Assembly: GCA_003538495.1 (NCBI GenBank)
Contig: DPSD01000056.1
Span: forward strand, 441-7,373
Reading direction: 5' to 3'
From: Accumulibacter sp.
Lineage (GTDB): Bacteria; Pseudomonadota; Gammaproteobacteria; Burkholderiales; Rhodocyclaceae
Length of the DNA stretch: 6,933 nt
The notes below the pieces were generated by a model. It did not search any database, was not told where the DNA came from, and saw only the letters and a list, made by a program, of their open reading frames with translations. The translations under genes were made by a program, and so were the position numbers. Positions within the stretch are counted from its first letter, which is position 1, and every line of letters begins with the position of its first letter. Shown piece by piece: positions 6,615-6,933 of this stretch.

Positions 6615-6631
6615 TTGGTGCGGTGCACCAA
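6615..6631. promoter_or_regulatory. 17-bp palindrome, candidate operator
   Basis: TTGGTGC-GGT-GCACCAA is a perfect 7-3-7 inverted repeat covering the -35 and part of the spacer of the candidate promoter. Size and position suit a dimeric repressor or activator site. The half-site arrangement (GGTGC then GCACC) is reversed from the NtrC consensus, so I do not assign it to NtrC. Confidence 0.4.
6617..6631 (-). repeat. Right arm of a 15-bp inverted repeat
   Basis: On the minus strand this reads TTGGTGCACCGCACC, identical to 6009-6023 on the plus strand. The two arms bracket 593 bp holding the small Cys/His protein gene. The match stops exactly at 15 bp in both directions. Confidence 0.7.
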
Positions 6632-6933
6632 CAGGTTTCCGTGCGTCAATGGAACCGGACTCCGAACATCTCCAGGCGGTGGCCCTGGATCGCTCGCCTT
6701 GGTCACCCGCGCAGGGAGTGCGGTCACCGGCTTTGACGTAGCGGTGCTCGCGCACGGTGATGTTTGCGCTCGCTCCAACTGAGCCTGAGTCGATCGGTTC
6801 GGCGTCTTCTGCGCTGGAACAAGACCGAGGCGAAGGAGCACACCCCGGGGCGCAGGCGCCAGGGATGCCCCCCCGATCGCCGCCAACGCACCGCCTGCCC
6901 GCGACGGGTGGAATCGCGGAGCGGCGGCGAGCC
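6632..6933. other. Gene-less or unassigned right end
   Basis: About 300 bases with no gene I can support. A plus-strand frame opens at ATG 6760 and runs off the edge (58 codons), but its Pro/Ala/Arg-rich product shows no recognisable features. Small structures seen: a hairpin TCCAGG/CCTGGA (6671-6689) and a direct repeat GGTCACC at 6701-6707 and 6722-6728, 21 bp apart. It does not encode the missing N-terminus of the methyltransferase in any frame I read. Confidence 0.45.

Larger units (their letters stand above)
6602..6631 (-). promoter_or_regulatory. Candidate promoter of the small Cys/His protein gene
   Basis: On the minus strand, TATATT (6602-6607) matches a -10 box at five of six positions. 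TTGGTG (6626-6631) is a weak -35, with an 18-nt spacer. It lies in the only AT-rich patch of this GC-rich window, and transcription would start near 6595, about 35 nt before the ATG at 6560. The -35 lies within a palindrome, so repression by a bound protein is plausible. Confidence 0.45.

Noticed and set aside
6615..6631. NtrC binding site
   Set aside because: Half-sites resemble NtrC bases but are in the reverse order with the wrong spacing, and no sigma-54 -24/-12 pair is visible nearby.

Overview
The window is a high-GC (roughly two-thirds G+C) bacterial stretch. Every gene I can support lies on the minus strand, so the genes read from right to left. GC content and protein style suggest a betaproteobacterium, perhaps of the Rhodocyclales/Accumulibacter kind; this is an impression without marker-gene support.

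The main content, 5098 down to the left edge, is a tightly packed four-gene unit. In order of transcription it holds: a small stand-alone TIR-domain protein (4529-5098); an unrecognised 240-aa protein with a flexible linker and an aromatic amphipathic tail (3798-4520); a MoxR-type AAA+ ATPase with intact Walker A, Walker B, sensor and arginine residues (2609-3805); and a very large membrane protein (start at 2608, no stop before base 1). The membrane protein has two N-terminal transmembrane segments, a von Willebrand A-like domain lacking its metal-binding motif, a conserved-looking helical region, a third transmembrane segment, and WD40 repeats running off the window. Junctions are 8 nt apart, 8 nt overlapping and 0 nt apart, so the four proteins are very probably co-expressed and coupled. 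TIR + MoxR ATPase + vWA + beta-propeller is the kind of parts list seen in NTP-dependent bacterial conflict (anti-phage/abortive) systems. I infer a membrane-anchored sensing system in which the WD40 part detects a signal, the MoxR/vWA pair switches state, and TIR is the likely NAD-consuming effector.

Upstream, 5099-5369 is a gene-less leader with one hairpin. Then comes a decayed class I methyltransferase remnant (5370-6007), with a 1-nt frameshift, an in-frame stop and a missing N-terminal third. Its homology ends at a 15-bp sequence (6009-6023) that recurs inverted at 6617-6631. Between the two copies sits a small unrecognised gene (6096-6560) with a Cys/His metal-site-like motif. Its probable promoter overlaps the right-hand copy, which is itself a 17-bp palindrome and a candidate operator. 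The last 300 bases hold no gene I can support.
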